Origin: Anthostomella pinea
Lineage: Eukaryota > Ascomycota > Sordariomycetes > Xylariales > Xylariaceae
DNA length: 64,000 nt
Direction: 5' to 3'
Assembly (NCBI GenBank): GCA_963556695.1
Contig: CAUWAG010000004.1
Location: forward strand, 992,001-1,056,000
Below the pieces are notes generated by a model. It was not told the origin of the DNA, searched no databases, and was given only the letters and a program-made list of their open reading frames with translations. Of this stretch, positions 46,201 to 59,349 are shown piece after piece. The translations under genes and the position numbers were made by a program. The stretch's first letter is position 1. Each line of letters starts with the position of its first letter.

Positions 46201-47348
46201 TTAAATGATTAACGACGCCGTCCACCCGAACACAGGAGTCATCCCCCATCCCAGGCAGGAGGAGACTTGGGCACTCAGCACTGTCACCGTGGTCCGCGGG
46301 TGAGGCGAGGGAGGGAATAAGGTACGCGACCCAGCATTCGGGGACATTCCGACCGCTCCCACCTCAACGCATGAATGATCACCACGACCCAGCCAGTGAG
46401 TATACGATTTGATACATAGAGGGAAGGCTCGCCTAGGGTTGACCGATTGAGGCGACCTTACTATTGCTGTCAGTACAGTACACTTCCCGCGCAACGGCCA
46501 ACTCTGCCCGGCCGGTCGATCCAGATCTACACTGCATGGTTCGGGAATACAATTGTGATTGTAGACGGGTGCGTCATAGAGATCGTGCTGGCCATCGTTC
46601 CCAGATAGGCTGCAGGTATGCCGGTGCAACGGTGCGAGGAATTATCTGCGACCAGCTACCGGTACCGAATCTACCGATCCCACCTCCGCCGCCCGCCGAG
46701 CTTCTTTTGGCTTTCTTTCAGGTTTTCGCGCCGCTAATACCACGCGCCGCCGTGCTATCATTTCCAGCGGCAATCGATCATTTCCTATCTTCGAAGGTCG
46801 GGGGTTTCTTTTGGCAACCCATGCGCCTGGATCGAAGCCCCGAAAAAGCCTACAGGCCTTGACCCTGTACACATCTCTCTATTTCATTCCGAGGGAAGCT
46901 GTCGGAACCAATCAGGCATTTCGGTTTCAAGGACTAGCATCTGCATCGGGCGTCGCATGAATAAATTCAGGGTGTCCTCTGCCGGCCCTTGTCCAGCTTG
47001 GTGGCACATCCTGGAGTCGCTCGTCTGAGCCTCTGAGACTCTATCCCACCCTGCTCACGCATAATGGACAGGGTACGGTCCATTATGGCGACGAGTGGCG
47101 TAGCTCGCGTCTGTCTCAGTCGCTGTCCTACAAGATTACAGAGCTCCCCTGCATCTTGCCGGCTTGCCTACGACGATCTTCCACCCGGACTGCCTTTCTC
47201 TCAGTCGCTGCTGTCCTCTGCCGTCTATTGTTTCCCAGTCTCTCGTTCAGTGTACTTGTTTCGTCTTTATATGTCTCTAATCTGTGACAGCACAATCGAC
47301 CAACCTTCGGGATGGAGGCTATAATACCGTCTAGGGAATGGCAGTATA
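43268..47348. other. Gene-poor region of 4.1 kb
   Basis: No recognisable gene, RNA or transposon. The longest frames (44200-44754 +, 184 codons; 46201-46629 -, 142 codons) carry no motif and show no splice support. The right end contains the promoter of the DUF6536 gene. It may hold very decayed repeats. Confidence 0.5.
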
Positions 47349-49527
47349 ATGTCAAATATATGTATGATGATGATGATGGCACCATACGAACTGGCGAGCC
47401 CTTGGAGAGGTACACCACAGACAGCACAGCCTTATCACCTCATGCCCCAGCATCTAATATCTGATAGAATCCAAGAAGAGACCGAATACACATCGTCAAG
47501 GTCGCGGCTCCCGTCCAGAGGAACGTTAACGCCTTCAATGGGATGGCCTTTTCACCACCGCAACACTTCCGAGGTGCCTTCGAGCACATGGTCTAGTCAT
47601 ATGAACCTGTCAGGCCTGTTTCGTCCGACTAACGGGCAACGTCGGTCATTTTTCCACTCTCACGCAGCGAATCAGGACGACGCCATTAGCATTGCCAGAA
47701 GTATCGTACCCGACTACATTGTGAACTTCCTCAGAGGAGAGACGCCCGAGACTTTGGCACGGAAGAAGGAGTCACAGCAATGGGGGCGGCGTGGCATTGA
47801 GATCATCCCAAACCATCGGGACACTCTCGCGTCGTGTCCCGTCGAGTTCGGACACTACTATTCGTCTACTACCGACTTGACCGACCCGAACGAACACAGC
47901 TCCAGAAGCCAAAACGGTCTAAGGAGGCACTTCACCGGCTGGCGAGGTGGCGTCGTCTTCAACACAGTCTTAACATTCATAATCTTGGTGGCCGGAATAG
48001 TTTGCTTAATACTGGCCTTCACCAAATCGAAAGCACAGTCAGGCGAGTCGTCAATCTACTCGGGCGATTGCACCAAGGCCCACAATCTCAACATCGGCTT
48101 ACATGTCGTCATCAACGTCTTCACCGTCGTTCTCCTAGCTGGAGCCAACTACGTCTTTCATGTTCTCTCAAGCCCCACGAGGCGAGAAGTCACCACAGCG
48201 CACGAGAAGAGGCGGTGGCTCGACATTGGTATCCCCTCTCTACGCAACTTCGCTCACATCTCGAGCTTCCGAGCGACGCTGACGATCATCATCATGCTCG
48301 CCGCCGTCGCAAACCAAGTAATGTAAAGCTCTGACTTCACCCAGATAGAGATTCCAGCTGACGATGAGCAGATATAATGCAGTAATTTTCACTTCTCAGA
48401 GTACTCAGGAGACCTGCAGTGTGAACGTCAGCGGTTCTATGCTCGGCGTCGCCGCGTTGCTTAATCTCGTCACGTTCCTCAGCCTGACCGTCGTTCTCAC
48501 GAGGTCTTCTTTCAAGCCGCTCGCCACCCTTGGCGATGCCATCCGCTCCTTCCTAGAAAACCCAGACGAGACGACGACAGGTGTCTGTCTGCTATCCAAA
48601 GACGATGTACGGCAAGGCCGGTGGGAATCTACCAAAGCCAAGTACTTCCCCCAGCCAACCGATCACCACTGGATCCAGAGCCCGTCGCTCGCCCGATGGG
48701 CCGTCACGATACTCTCCTGGCTCGCTGCCAGCGTCCCCACCGCCGTCGCATTGGCGCTCATGATCCGCGCAAACAACGACAATTCACTCACCCCGTTCGG
48801 CACCGCGACAGCCAATGCCACCTTCCTTCTCCCGAGCTCCTTTACCGCCCCGCAGATGGCAATCATCGCCTCGCTCCCGCAGCTCCTCCTCGCCATCCTG
48901 TATCTGACCATCAACTCGCTCCTGACGACCTACTTTCTATCACAAGAGATCGCACTCTTCGCCGTGGGCCCGCGCGCCCTCCGCGTCTCTTCCAATCCGT
49001 CCGGGAGGCAATCCACGAGTCTGTATCTCACGCTGCCGCGGCCCGTATCCTGGATGCTCCTGGCCGTCTTTGCGGCCCTAGGCCTAGTGCTAAGCCAGGC
49101 CGTCTTCCCTGCCGCTCTCGACGCCGCCACCGCCACAGCCTTCGCGCCCTCCTCGTCCCCTGACCACGCCGCATCCGCCGTTGTACCAGCAATCGCCTTC
49201 AGCACGCAGGCGCTACTGACCCTCATCGTTATCCTCATAGTTATCCTCGTCGCCCTCCTCATCGCCGTCCTGGGCCTCGGTCTCCGCCTCACGCCCGCTG
49301 CCCGGCTCGCCGACGGCACCGCCAAGGGGAACCCGATTGCGCTGCAGGGCGGGTCCTGCTCCGCGGCGCTGAGCGCAAAGTGCCACCCTGCTGCCGGCGA
49401 GGGCGAGATATGGCTCGGTCGCGCAACCTGGGGCGTCGTGCAGCCCGCGACGGGGGTGCGGGTCGGACGGTGCGCGTTCTCGGGCGAGGGGGCGGGCTGT
49501 GTGGATGTGGGCAGGAGCTATGCTTGA
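47349..49527 (+). CDS. DUF6536 family membrane protein
   Basis: Two exons, 47349..48317 and 48358..49527, give 712 residues if the first ATG is used; a Met at residue 32 is an alternative start. The DUF6536 signature runs from GWRGGVVFNTVLTFIILVAG through YSGDCTKAHNLNIGLHVVIN, VLSSPTRREVTTAHEKRRWL, DIGIPSLRN and, across the join, to YNAVIFTS. The intron is only 40 bp (GTAATG..TTCCAG, with CTGAC inside), but the join restores the family spacing. About seven membrane helices follow, including VTILSWLAASVPTAVALALM, MLLAVFAALGLVLSQAVF and LLTLIVILIVILVALLIAVL. The first 190 residues are cytosolic and low-complexity. The function of the family is unknown. Confidence 0.88.
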
Positions 49528-52092
49528 GGCAGATCTCGTCTACATTAAGAGCAAGCAATAAGAACGAAAAAAGGCAGATGGAAATTTGCGAGCATTTAGT
49601 TGGACGACGACTGTCTCGAGCGGTGTTTTTCTGGGTTCGGGTTTGGTTCGGTTTTGCATGGATGGATGGGATGGCCTGCATCGATAGATCGGGCGGGCTG
49701 GGCTGACTGCGTGGTGACGATACCCCATATACACGCGTACAGGCGTTGACCGCGTTCGCATTTTAGTTTTCCCTTTACTGTTCATGGAGCTGGAACTACC
49801 AATCTGGATCATTCATCGGTCATATCTGGGCTGGTTCTCGTCGATGAAAGAGAAGAGGAAGAGGAGGGGTGTTCAAGGGCAAGCGGAAGGGGGAAGGGCC
49901 CGAGCACTGGATGGAAAAGAGAGAGGGGAAATGAATCAAGAGAACGATGACGGGGTGGAGGAGCTGGGATCTCCTGCTATATGCCAGTCCATATACTACC
50001 AATGAAGCATAAAGACATCACAACATCAACATCAGCCATCGATCGAAATACTTTCATCCTTCACCAAGTACGAGTAGATATTGCTTGTTTATTCTCATAT
50101 CACGTGCGTAAGCCTGGTCACCAATGGCGGCAATACTCCGCAGTGCGTGCTTGACTCCTGGATTCTCCAAATGCTGTACGCAAAAGAGCGCCGCGTGCGC
50201 GACCTAGTCGACGGACCTCTAGGCGAAGAGGGCAGCGTTCTCGCGCTCGAGACGGGTCTTGCACACTAGTAACTGTGACCGTCCTTTCCCGGCCATGAAT
50301 GCCGTGGCCGGTGATGGGTTTGTTTTACGAGCTTTCTACTGGTAGCTCTATTGGCGAACACTGCGCAAGGTATCGAAGAATCTCTCCTATTCTACAGAGC
50401 CTACCTAGCGCTGCACTTGCCAAAAGTACTTGCGTCCTACAAGAACCCCCTGATACTATGAGATATTCACGACCTCTGGTCAAGTCATCAGCTTCATCCA
50501 GATAGGCATGTGCCCTAGCGAGACCAGCTCACGACGAGCATCTGATCGCGTTGGGGGGCTGTGTCTAACTGGTTGGTCTCTTGCTCGCTTGTTTGCGCAG
50601 GACTACAATCAGGTACTTGCTCGCTTTCGCTTCGTCGTATGGCAATGATACGGCCCGACTTCAAGGTAAGTCTATCCTCTTAACCTACCTAGTTAGTCTT
50701 GGTGGCAGTCCAGTCCTGTCCGCCTACCCTTGCGCTTCTCACCATGTCCAAGTGCCACAACTGCGCTCTCGCCCTTGGCAAGTTGTCCGTCTGTGTTATC
50801 CATACTCCGTCCTCCGCAGTGGCGAGCCTGTCGGTACAACCGGCTAATCCTCACCTGTGCTCCCTTTTCCTCCTTTACGTCCATTCTTATCTCTTTAAAA
50901 GGCGTTTATTCCCTCCATTCCGAAACCCAGAGTCGACACCACCAGGTTTGTCTGGGTCGTTACCACCCCATCTCCAACATTCCAGGCCCGCCTTCATCTC
51001 CATCTCCATCTCCATCTCCATCTCCATCTCCATCTCCATCTCCATCTCCATCTCCATCTCCATCTCCATCTTCATCGTCCCTCTCCGCCACGACCCAAAT
51101 ACTTCGATATTACCCCCCTGAGCAATAATCGCTTCCAGTCAAGCCTGAACTCCTCCCCTCCCTCTTTCCTCGCCGCCACCATGGCCTCGTGTCCTGTCCC
51201 GAACTCCAATGCCAGAACAGAGGAGCAAGCATGCCTGCCTTACCTAACCTCCTACCTCCTACCTCCTACCACCTGCTTCCGATCTACGCCCCTATGGCCT
51301 CCACCTCTCGCACCGTGATAAATTCTAACACGACCCTAACCCAGAGCACCTCCGCCTCCCAACGCATAATGATAACTGCCACCGCAGCAAGCGACGCACA
51401 CGCATATGCAAAGGCTCAGACTTGGGGGCAGCAACAGCTTTGCTTCGCGGTCAACGGAACGGACTCGTGGTCGTCGAAACGGTGAGCGGGGATGTCTGCT
51501 TCGTTTCAGCTTGGGTCGGATGAGCTGACGAGAAGTGGCGGAGGAGGAAGAGGAAGCAGGCGAGGCAGACGACCTAGGCTGGCTGTAAGTTGTAAGCAGT
51601 GTCAGTTGGGCCAGGCTGTAGTATGTTGAAGATCACGTTCGATCAACGAACTAAAAAGGGAGAGCTATAAGGATAGGTCACCAAGACGGGAGCTTACTAC
51701 AGCCTGTTTGGCGTCCAGTGAAATGGTATTTTTCATCACTTTCTAGTTGCCTAGAACACTATCTGGCACTGCGGCCTTCCCAATGAACCAATCACAAAAC
51801 TCCAGGCACCTATGCTGTGAGAATTGGAGTGCCAATTGAATATACAAACATTCGAGCTCACTGACTTCCAAATCGTCTTACGCGACGACATCTGGCCTTA
51901 CCTCTCTTGGCAGGCGCCTTGAAAGCCATCAGCGTCTAGGCGACTAGTAGAGAGTTCATTTCTTCATCCCAGCCAACTTCGCTCAGAACTATGGCTGTGT
52001 GAATGCTCGACGAATCCAAGGGTCGCAGACCCATCAGATCCTCTCGATATACAGCTCAAGAAAGTCACCCCTTCCTGAGCGGTCGTCGATCT
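49528..52092. other. Intergenic region of 2.6 kb with simple repeats
   Basis: Pyrimidine-rich DNA with a hexanucleotide repeat (50995-51070) and a short CTCCTAC repeat near 51248. A 98-codon Thr/Ser-rich frame (51189-51485 +) and frames reading through the repeat are not supported as genes. It holds the 3' ends of both flanking genes. Confidence 0.5.
50995..51070 (+). repeat. (CATCTC)n hexanucleotide repeat
   Basis: About 12.7 perfect units. In one frame they read as Ser/Pro repeats, but no gene supports translation. Confidence 0.95.
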
Positions 52093-55000
52093 CTAATCTG
52101 CGATGGCAGCTTCGTCGACGACGCCCGTGTGCAACGTGGGGTCGTTTCTCGTAGCGTTCGGGTCGACCTTGATATTAGCCTGGGCTTTCTCCTGACTCTC
52201 GAGAAATCTATCCCAGTACTGCGGGTCCTTATCGCGCAGACGTTTCCATACACCGTCTTTGTCTTCTTCGAAGGCTCTCACTGGTCCAACCTCTTCGACA
52301 CGCTTCCTAATATGTTCATCGTCTTCCATGAGGTCATCCATGACTCCGGTTATCATGCGTACGTGGCTTGGGTCATTCCCAAGAGTGTCAAAACTGTTGA
52401 GGATGTTGAACTGTTCCTGCGTGAGGAAGCTTCGGCGGAATTTGTGGCCCGCACGGAGCGCGCGACCCTCTTCTTCGGCAAAAGCTTTCGAGGTGTGAGA
52501 CATGGTGGAATTGGAACGGGCTGGGGGTGGTGGGCGTAGTTCCGTTTCTATATCCTCGGTATCTGACAAGTGAAGGTGATCTGCCTCGACCGATGAAAGA
52601 GAAGTGCCAAGATTGGGGACTGCGGGAGGTGCACGATCCGGGCGATCCGGCACAGGCAAGGGTTTTGACGCCGTCTCCCGAGTGTCCGGAAATTCGTCCT
52701 CGAAACGTTTGATCATACCCTCAATTGTCTGGTCCAGGAATAACAGGCGATCTAGAGCAGAGTTAGCGAGACTGTTGGCCATTGAAGGGACAGGAGATAC
52801 GTACAATAGTTGTTCATGTCCTCATTGGCAGAAGCCTTGGCCTTGACCAGCGCTGGTTGCAGCCGTATACGAATCTTCCTCGCCGTAGCCAGCAAGTGTT
52901 TGGACACGTCTTTCGCCTTTCCAGGGGGTAAACGCGTTCGAGAGCGCGTTCGAGGTGTTGTCGTCCCACTTGCGAGTTCTCTCGTGAAATCGCCCGACTG
53001 TCGCCGGAAATCGTCACCTCGGTTCTTAAGGACACAAGCCAGCGCCTTGGCAACGCCCGTGCCGCCAATGACATAGTCCTCGTCGGGTGCTGGCTCAGAA
53101 CCGTCATCCATTTCCACCACAGGCCAGTCGTCATCGTCTTGTCCAACCAGATGGCGAAGCACGTCCGGTAACTTCTCGAGCTTCTGCACCGACTCGCCGG
53201 TAGTCGAGTCCCGAATGTCCGGCACTCCCTGCAGGTTTCGCATGCAAAACGCGACGATGCGATTCGCCATTGCCTTCATGATTTCGCCTGACTCAGTAGT
53301 TGGATCATCAATGTCGATCTTGATCAAAGTCTTCGACACCCTAACAGCTGCTAGTAAAGAGGCATATAATGCACAGGATTCTTCTTGCATGTCCTCAGTC
53401 CTGGCATCAGCAAGAGCAACAAGGTCAGGGTTCTCAAGTAGGTGGATGTGAGCAAGCGTCTTGACTTCCGGCAAGATTTCGGCCAGCGCAATGGCCTGCT
53501 CAGAGGACAACGAGACATCAGCAAGATGGAGCCTCTTCAGATTGTCCATCTTAGGAAGATATCTAGCAAGACTTTGTTAATTGTGAAGACATATATCCGG
53601 CATGGGTTTGAGACTGACCTGCGGAGCAATTTGATGGCACTGGGTTCTGATGCGAAGAGTTCGTGGTTGTGTGAAAGATCCAGAAACTTGAAACTGGGCA
53701 ACTTTACCAATTTCGGGAGCAGCTTGCACAATGAGGCTGGTTTGAGATTGCAGCCTGCCAGGCTCATTGCCCAAAGTTGTTCTTCGTCATGAATAGCCCC
53801 AGCAATGGTCTCGAGATGGTCTCTCAGGTCATTTCCCCCGAGATCTATACCTTGACAATTTGCACTCCCAAGGTACTTCGCAACATGTTGCACTCCCTGG
53901 GCATCAATGTTGTTATGAGAAAGCCCGAACCTTGATACGCCCGATTTGAGAACTCCATCGACTATGGCTCCAAGCTGGTTTGCAGACAATCCAGTAGAGC
54001 CGAGGTTGAGGAGTTCCAGTTCCGAGCCAGCTAGACGTTCTCCAATAGACTTGGAAAGTAGTAGTGACATGTCGAGAGGAGCTAGCGCATTGGGTCCGTG
54101 GTGATGAAGGTGAAATTGGTGGTGGTTCAGCGGTGTCTTGGGCTGTTCCGCTGGAGTTGGGAACGGTAAGCTCGATAGATCAAGACATTTGATAGACCGA
54201 CACATGTGAATAAAGAGGCAGACATGTTTCCATCCTTCGGTCCCAATCTTATTGTTTTTGAGGACGAGTGTCTCGATGACCCCACCTTGTGGCGCCAAAT
54301 CCACTGGCCTCGTCAAGGACTTGCGTTGTCTGGCATTGGACTTCCTCACAGCAAGTAAGCCGGCGAGAACAACGCGTATCCCTTCGTCTGTCAACCCGCA
54401 GTCTGCCAAATTGACTTCTTTCACTGGAACAACAGCCAAGAAGTCTCCCAGCGTTATGAGGTCAGGGAGTGACAGATAGTATCCAGAGAGGTCCAACTTC
54501 TCGACAATACCATCCGCCCGAATCCCAGTCGTCTTCGGTAATTGAAGTGTGACCTTGGTCAGAATATCCGTTTCGCGCAACTGGCAACATCTGCGATATA
54601 TTCTGCCGGGGTTTATCGTGGGCGTGAACCGTGCATGGGATGCTGCTGTCGGTGACGACTCGTCTTCTGCAGAGGAATCGCTATCCAAGTGAATCTCCAT
54701 GGGAATAGCTCCTTTCTCGAGGGCTTCCTTCCGCTTTTGCTCTTTCTTGGCTTTTCGTTCAGCTTCACTCTTCTTCTTCTTTTCCTTTTTCCGCGATGTC
54801 TCCTTCTCCGACTTGGGCTCTTCGCATTGCGCTGTACTGTTCTCCTTCTTGTGTGCGTTTGTCTGCTCTGTCTCTGTGCCTTCTCTTTCAGGCTCCTTTG
54901 GAAGCACCTCACCAGTGGCCTTCACCACCCCGTTACCCTCTTTCTGCTCTTCCAAAGCCTTTGGGTCTTTTAAAGCCAATCCTTCACTCTTCTCGGTAAG

Positions 55001-55923
55001 CTTTCGCTTCTGCGTCTTGTCGGCAGGCTTCTTGCAGGGAGTCTCTTCGTCTCCATATTTTGGCGGTGGCGCAATCTCGACATCAACACAGAAAGCAACT
55101 CGACGGAGTTTTGCTTGGCTAAGTTCGGTCACACGACACCGCTCCCGGTGCTTATCAACATTCAACACCTTTCGCTCGACAAGGCCATGGCTAGCCTTCG
55201 AGCCTAGCGTAGCAGTTCCGTTCGATGAAGATAAGCGACGGAATACTCCCAGGAAGCCCGGCTGAGCGCTCCTTGGGGGTGCAGGGGTGTACGGGGCATC
55301 GCCTGTTTGCCGCGATGCGTGCGGAAGGACAGCATTCTTGTTCGGAGTGATTTTGGGCAAAGGGGTTACATCGTCCGCGTCGGCATCCGATTCGGGTACA
55401 GAGCTTGGGTTTGGCGGAGGAGCTACTGGGTTCGCAGGGGAGCCGGAGAACTTGGAAGATATATTAGAGAACCATGATCCTTTCCTTTGCAGTGGCGGGC
55501 CGTTGGCGCTTGTCGATGACTCGTTTGACTGACTCCTCGTTCTGCCGGGCCGTTGTGGTATAGGCTTGGCAGCGCTGGGTGATGCGGGCGCGGTCTGGGC
55601 AGCTGGTGAAGGGGCAGGCGAAGGCGATGACGAGGAAGCCTTTCCGTTAATCTTGCTCGGGGTTGCGGATTCTAACGGCTGGCTGGACGAGGTGGTATCG
55701 GTGGCATCGGTGGCAGGAAGGGGGTCCGATGACGACTTGCCATTCTGACCATGCTTGCCGAGTTTGTCTGTATTGAAAAGTGTCTGGTCAGCCGGGCAAT
55801 ACAGGAGAAGCGGATAACTTTGTCGGTGCAAATAAGAACATATTTGTTGGAGGCCATGCTCGAGGTTATGATGTGCATACCTTTCCCATGTGTCATCCAA
55901 CTCACATCCATATCTTGCTCCAT
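52093..55923 (-). CDS. Leucine-rich-repeat protein, possibly Mhp1-like
   Basis: Four exons, 55923..55881, 55767..53619, 53562..52805 and 52751..52093, with introns of 113, 56 and 53 bp, give 1202 residues. Exon 1 is short (MEQDMDVSWMTHGK), chosen because GTATGC..ATACAG puts it in frame with DKLGKHGQNG. Residues 20-210 are Ser/Pro-rich; about 280-370 is a Lys/Glu-rich likely coiled coil; about 430-770 holds leucine-rich repeats (VEKLDLSGYYLSLPDLITLG, VKEVNLADCGLTDEGI, IETLVLKNNKIG, FKFLDLSHNHEL, LKRLHLADVSLS). A basic region and an acidic C-terminal domain follow. I recall similar fungal proteins annotated as 'cell wall biogenesis protein Mhp1'; this is a weak memory, so no symbol is given. 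A scaffold role is inferred from the repeats. Confidence 0.88.
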
Positions 55924-58848
55924 AGTAGCGATGCAGTGAAACCCTGGCGTAGGGTTTGCGCTTCGTGATATTCTGTATTTTGCAGAGTATTCTACTACCA
56001 AGCGGAGTGGGCCTGTCGCAAAGCTGATATGGGACAGAACAGACACGGTAAGAAGTGTTGTTGGTTGATCAAGCAATCACCAGCTTCAAAGTTCACCATT
56101 CTCCGTCCGACCTGATGCCAATCTCCGGGCGGTTGGTCAGGGCGGTTCAAGTAAGGGCTCACTAAAGCAGACCTTGAATTGTGGGGTTTCCGATTGACGT
56201 CGGGATGGTTTAAAGGGAGAGCCGACTCGAGATTCAGATAGGAGCGGACGCCATGTCCATACCGAGAGATGTAAGGTTAGGAAGTAGGTGAAAGAGGCGG
56301 TCGGTCCCCGGCAATGTGGAATCGATGTGCCAAACGATATGAGAATTCCCACAGCTGCTGAAGGCGGTCTGGCAGTCTGGATAGTGTTGTAAGGTAGTAT
56401 CGTGTTCAAGATGGGTGTATTCTTAGGTAAGTAGCACAGCACAGTGCTGAACTCAGACGAGGGATGTGGTGCCCGTTCGAGTGGTTGAGGCGTACAGGAA
56501 ATATGACGACGGACGAGCTGGCAAAGCGTCCCGTCCTTTTCGGGACATGACAAGCGGGGATCCGTGACTTTATGAAAATCAGTCACGGAACATACCTTAC
56601 GAAATCAGTCCGTGCACGATCACTCGGCTGCTGATAACGATAACGATAGCGATACAAGGCCCTCCAATTGCTCCGGTCGGCTCCCCCACTTGAGCTCCTA
56701 CAACGTAACCCGGACTGCCCGGCTGCTTTGTGTCAAACACTCCTAACTTCCAAGCATTCACAATTGTGAAGGATGAGATGCAATATCAAACCAAGTGCAA
56801 CTATCATTCATCAAACGGCAAGCACAGGACATGACCATGAAGAATCTCCCAGAACATGGTCAGCTTACCAACGAGTGCCAGCCAGACTACCACTATGATG
56901 GCCACGTCGAGGTTCGCGCCACAGTGGCGTCATGAGTAGATCAGCAGACCTGGACTGTCGACTGTCCGAATATCTCGATTCTCGGCTAGACTATCCATCT
57001 AGGAGTCAAGAACGAAAGCCACGACCGCCACGACTCAAGCTGTCAAGAGAGCACGCAGATCGCACGACGTCAGATGTTTCCCAGCCCATGGCAGGCCTGC
57101 AGAAGCCAACCACCTTCTGTGCATTACAAGTCGATCCTATCAGACATCAATTCAGACCATCACTTGACTGCATGCAGATCTGCGCATCGTTACTCAATTC
57201 CACAAACCTGTCGGGCAGGGCCGAGCACTGTTCCATCGCATCCTTACTGTGTGGGCATATGCTTTTTGAAGGGTCGGATGATGCATGTGCTGCAAGTCTA
57301 TCACAACTCGTTTATGGCCCATGTATACCTAGATATACCGCATACTGGAAAGTGAGTAATTGGCAGAACCCCGGATCTCCAAAAACCAGCTTTCTGTTTG
57401 GTCTTCCGAGAATGATCGTCTGAAGATCAATGTGGAGAGAGCAACCAAGAATCAGACTTTGGTATATTATTGGTTCTGCGAACTTCTCCCTTTCCCAAAA
57501 GTATTCAGGAACAATGTCGAGGCCATAAGCCAGGTTAGCGCCCATGTGGTAATTCGTTCATTCTTACAGGGGGCATGGTGTCTGAGTGTCAACCAAAATA
57601 GTTACGAGTTCAATCAGATCTCCCATGATGTCTTGAATAATCATCTTTTCAATCACTTCCCACCTAGTAGTCTCATGAACTGAGCCTCACAAGCGCGTGC
57701 AGGACATCGAGTGTGCGGACCGAAGTGTACAATCTGGCCGGGTTGAAAGCACGCATCAAAGCTTGTGAGTGATTATCAAGAGCACTGACTAAGATTGAAG
57801 GCCGGCCATTCATGATTGTCGGCTGCATAGGACGCTTGTGAGTTGTGGCTGCTATGCAATCCCTGTGAGTTGTTACCGTGGTCGTATCCTGGACAAGGGG
57901 CTTACCAGTGACGATGGAGGCTGCCACAAACCAGGTGTTTGAGCCTACCCGGTCCCTGCATCACAACTCACATTGTCCATGAAAGGGTCATGAAGTACAC
58001 ACCTATTCCAAGGGTTCCCTGCCAGGTAAGTAGCCTGCCCGATTTTGCCATCTGCAGGTACAGAGCCATAGCCCGACTGCCTGTCTGCACGTGGCTTATT
58101 TAAGCTCATGATGCGTCAGAGGCGTCTAGGATCAGATGACTACACTAGGCGTTGATGGGAGCTTCGTACATCTTGAGGCTCCTAATGTCCAGCTTATGGA
58201 ATACAGAAAGAGGACATGCCCTTCAGACACCCCAAGTGGCCTGCAGCAAGAGGTGCACATATGGTCACTAGAAGTGGTATCATCATTATGCATCATGGAC
58301 GTTTCTCAGTCAAGTACATGTAGGCAGCGGGCAAACAAGTAGATTGAGAAGACTCGAGGATCTAATCCAATGCATTGCCTCCCGCATATCCGCCCCTTTA
58401 CCCTCACTGCCGAGCGCTGTGTTGTATTATCAAGGCGTGGGGACATGGAGTTAGAGAAGCAGTTATTGGTATCGTAAAATAAGGGGCAGAGTGAAAGGAC
58501 ACAGTTGAAACCTGGCCTTTCTTCTGAATGTGGCCATCTCGTAGATCCTAACAACTTATGCCCTTGTCGGCGCCGCAAGATCGTGTGGGTTTCCCAATCG
58601 CTATTTTCTATTCTTGCATAGCTAGCCTTAAGTTGCCTCTCGTGACTTTTGGTCGATTACCGGGCAATGGCAACACTGCCCCAGGTGCCAAGCTTCGGGT
58701 TCACGCCCGCGATTCCGCCCAGAAGGAAGTATATCTGCGTCAAGTCGAACTTGTCCGAAAGCATGAGGACCAAGACTCTTGTCATGTATCCCTGGGAGTG
58801 TTGATGTTTGCTCCCCGATAAGCCACATCACCATGTAGCTTCGCCCTC
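55924..58848. other. Intergenic region of 2.9 kb without a supported gene
   Basis: It starts with the promoter of the LRR gene. A 163-codon frame (56932-57423 +) overlaps competing frames, has no motif, and is not called. No RNA gene or transposon end was seen. Confidence 0.5.
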
Positions 58849-59349
58849 CTATTGCGTGATCTGGTACCTCGGGTTTGCCGGCAACGAGACTATGTGCAAA
58901 GGCCCTTGCGGCCAGTAGGCAATCTGCGGAAGAGGCTGCTGCGCGGCGATCGGGAAGCCGGGAGGGTGATACGTTTGGGGTCCAAAAGGGTACATCCGGG
59001 GCTCTGCCGGTCGCAAGGTCGTCGAGTTGGTGCTCCAATATTCGTTCAGGTACTGATTCTGATATGGGCCCGGGTGCTGGTACTGGACTGGGTATTGGTA
59101 CTGGACTGGGTATTGGTACTGGATTGGATATTGGTACTGCATCGGTTGCTGGTACTGCGTCGGTTGCGAATACAGCATCGGGTGCTGGTACTGGGTCGGG
59201 TACTGGTGCTGGTACGGGTACGAGTACGGGTTGGCGGCGGCACAGTCGTGCGGGCCCTGATAGATGAATGGATGAGGGTGCCTGCCGTCGCAGCGCTCCG
59301 GGTTTCGGCGGGAAGAGCGGTACTCCTTGTCTTGGTAGTAGCGCGGCAT
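58849..59349 (-). CDS. Tyr/Pro/Gln-rich repeat protein, hypothetical
   Basis: From the ATG at 59349 it encodes 166 residues starting MPRYYQDKEYRSSRRNPERC; an earlier in-frame ATG at 59595 would give 248, but its extra N-terminus looks non-coding. A central array of six-residue units (YQYPVQ-like) is encoded by an 18-bp tandem repeat, followed by a Pro-rich tail (FGPQTYHPPGFPIAAQQPLP). There is no signal peptide from the shorter start and no catalytic motif. Low-complexity proteins of this composition are common in fungi and of unknown role. Confidence 0.55.
   Translation of the reverse strand: MPRYYQDKEYRSSRRNPERCDGRHPHPFIYQGPHDCAAANPYSYPYQHQYPTQYQHPMLYSQPTQYQQPMQYQYPIQYQYPVQYQYPVQYQHPGPYQNQYLNEYWSTNSTTLRPAEPRMYPFGPQTYHPPGFPIAAQQPLPQIAYWPQGPLHIVSLPANPRYQITQ
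59081..59206 (-). repeat. 18-bp tandem repeat coding for YQYPVQ-like units
   Basis: Seven units on the plus strand of the form TACTGGACTGGGTATTGG, the first two identical and the rest diverging. The period is a multiple of three, so copy number can change without breaking the frame. Confidence 0.85.

Noticed and set aside
50730..51128. Ser/Pro-repeat protein read through the CATCTC array
   Set aside because: The open frame is produced by the simple repeat itself, in three frames at once.
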